Source of the DNA: a bacterium
GTDB lineage: Bacteria; UBP6; UBA1177
Reading direction: 5' to 3'
Length of the DNA: 14,004 bases
Assembly: GCA_017538365.1 (NCBI GenBank)
Contig: JAFYIZ010000009.1
Span: 1-14,004 of the forward strand
The number at the start of each line of letters is the position of its first letter. Within the stretch, counting starts at the first letter, position 1. The notes under the pieces were generated by a model. It was not told the DNA's origin and ran no database searches. It saw only the letters and a program-made list of their open reading frames with translations. Position numbers and translations under genes: made by a program. Below are positions 13,947 through 14,004 of this stretch, in pieces.

Positions 13947-13974
13947 ATTATATGTCTTTTTTAAATTCGCTCAA
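13947..13974 (-). promoter_or_regulatory. Promoter of the Cys-rich and TPR lipoprotein pair
   Basis: Read leftward, TTGAGC (13974-13969), a 16-bp spacer and a perfect TATAAT (13952-13947) are followed by ATTGCGC. It lies 37 bp upstream of the start codon. Confidence 0.6.
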
Positions 13975-14004
13975 TAGTGAAAATGAAGATTTTCAGTATA
14001 AAAA

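Overview
The window looks like chromosomal DNA of a Gram-negative (diderm) bacterium of moderate GC. The evidence is four predicted lipoproteins with clear lipoboxes, a TsaB/Clp housekeeping block, AAGGAGG-type ribosome binding sites, and a tRNA-Gly(GCC)-Cys(GCA)-Leu(UAA) operon with encoded CCA ends, the same gene order as glyW-cysT-leuZ of Escherichia coli. Multi-domain DUF1566 lipoproteins with acidic Asp/Glu tracts and Cys-rich inserts recall uncultured deltaproteobacterial/Myxococcota-like lineages. That placement is a guess from style, not from a marker gene.

Positions 1-2080 are accessory. They hold the 5' end of a leftward McrB-like defence ATPase gene, a 23-codon ORF remnant, a DinJ(RelB)/YafQ-type toxin-antitoxin pair whose toxin carries one in-frame amber codon, and a leftward leucine-rich-repeat-like gene. 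Two copies of a 75-bp repeat (497-571 and 1997-2070, 74/75 identical) start exactly 1500 bp apart. Each lies upstream of a leftward ORF beginning M(A/T)ILDEK, so a whole 5' module is duplicated: structured leader, ribosome binding site and first codons.

Positions 2188-5403 are housekeeping. They hold a tsaB-like gene fused in frame to a YdcH/DUF465-like domain, with a strong internal Shine-Dalgarno and ATG at the junction, and a convergent clpA/clpC-type unfoldase gene. Positions 5490-6956 form a rightward pair: an LPP20-like lipoprotein and a secreted MORN-repeat protein whose coding sequence contains a 15/16 match to the ParB site parS. A leftward RavA/MoxR-like protein without a usable Walker A or B (6959-7804) lies downstream of the leftward tRNA operon (7931-8223).

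Positions 8366-13910 carry surface lipoproteins: a 1139-residue protein with five DUF1566 (Lcl_C) domains, then two leftward genes, a Cys-rich lipoprotein followed by a TPR lipoprotein.

Seven putative promoters share a -35-like hexamer, a 16-bp spacer, a -10-like hexamer and a nearby GC-containing discriminator. I see no CRISPR array, insertion sequence, integrase or convincing intrinsic terminator. Three starts are TTG or have a competing upstream TTG. TAG and TGA both serve as normal stops.
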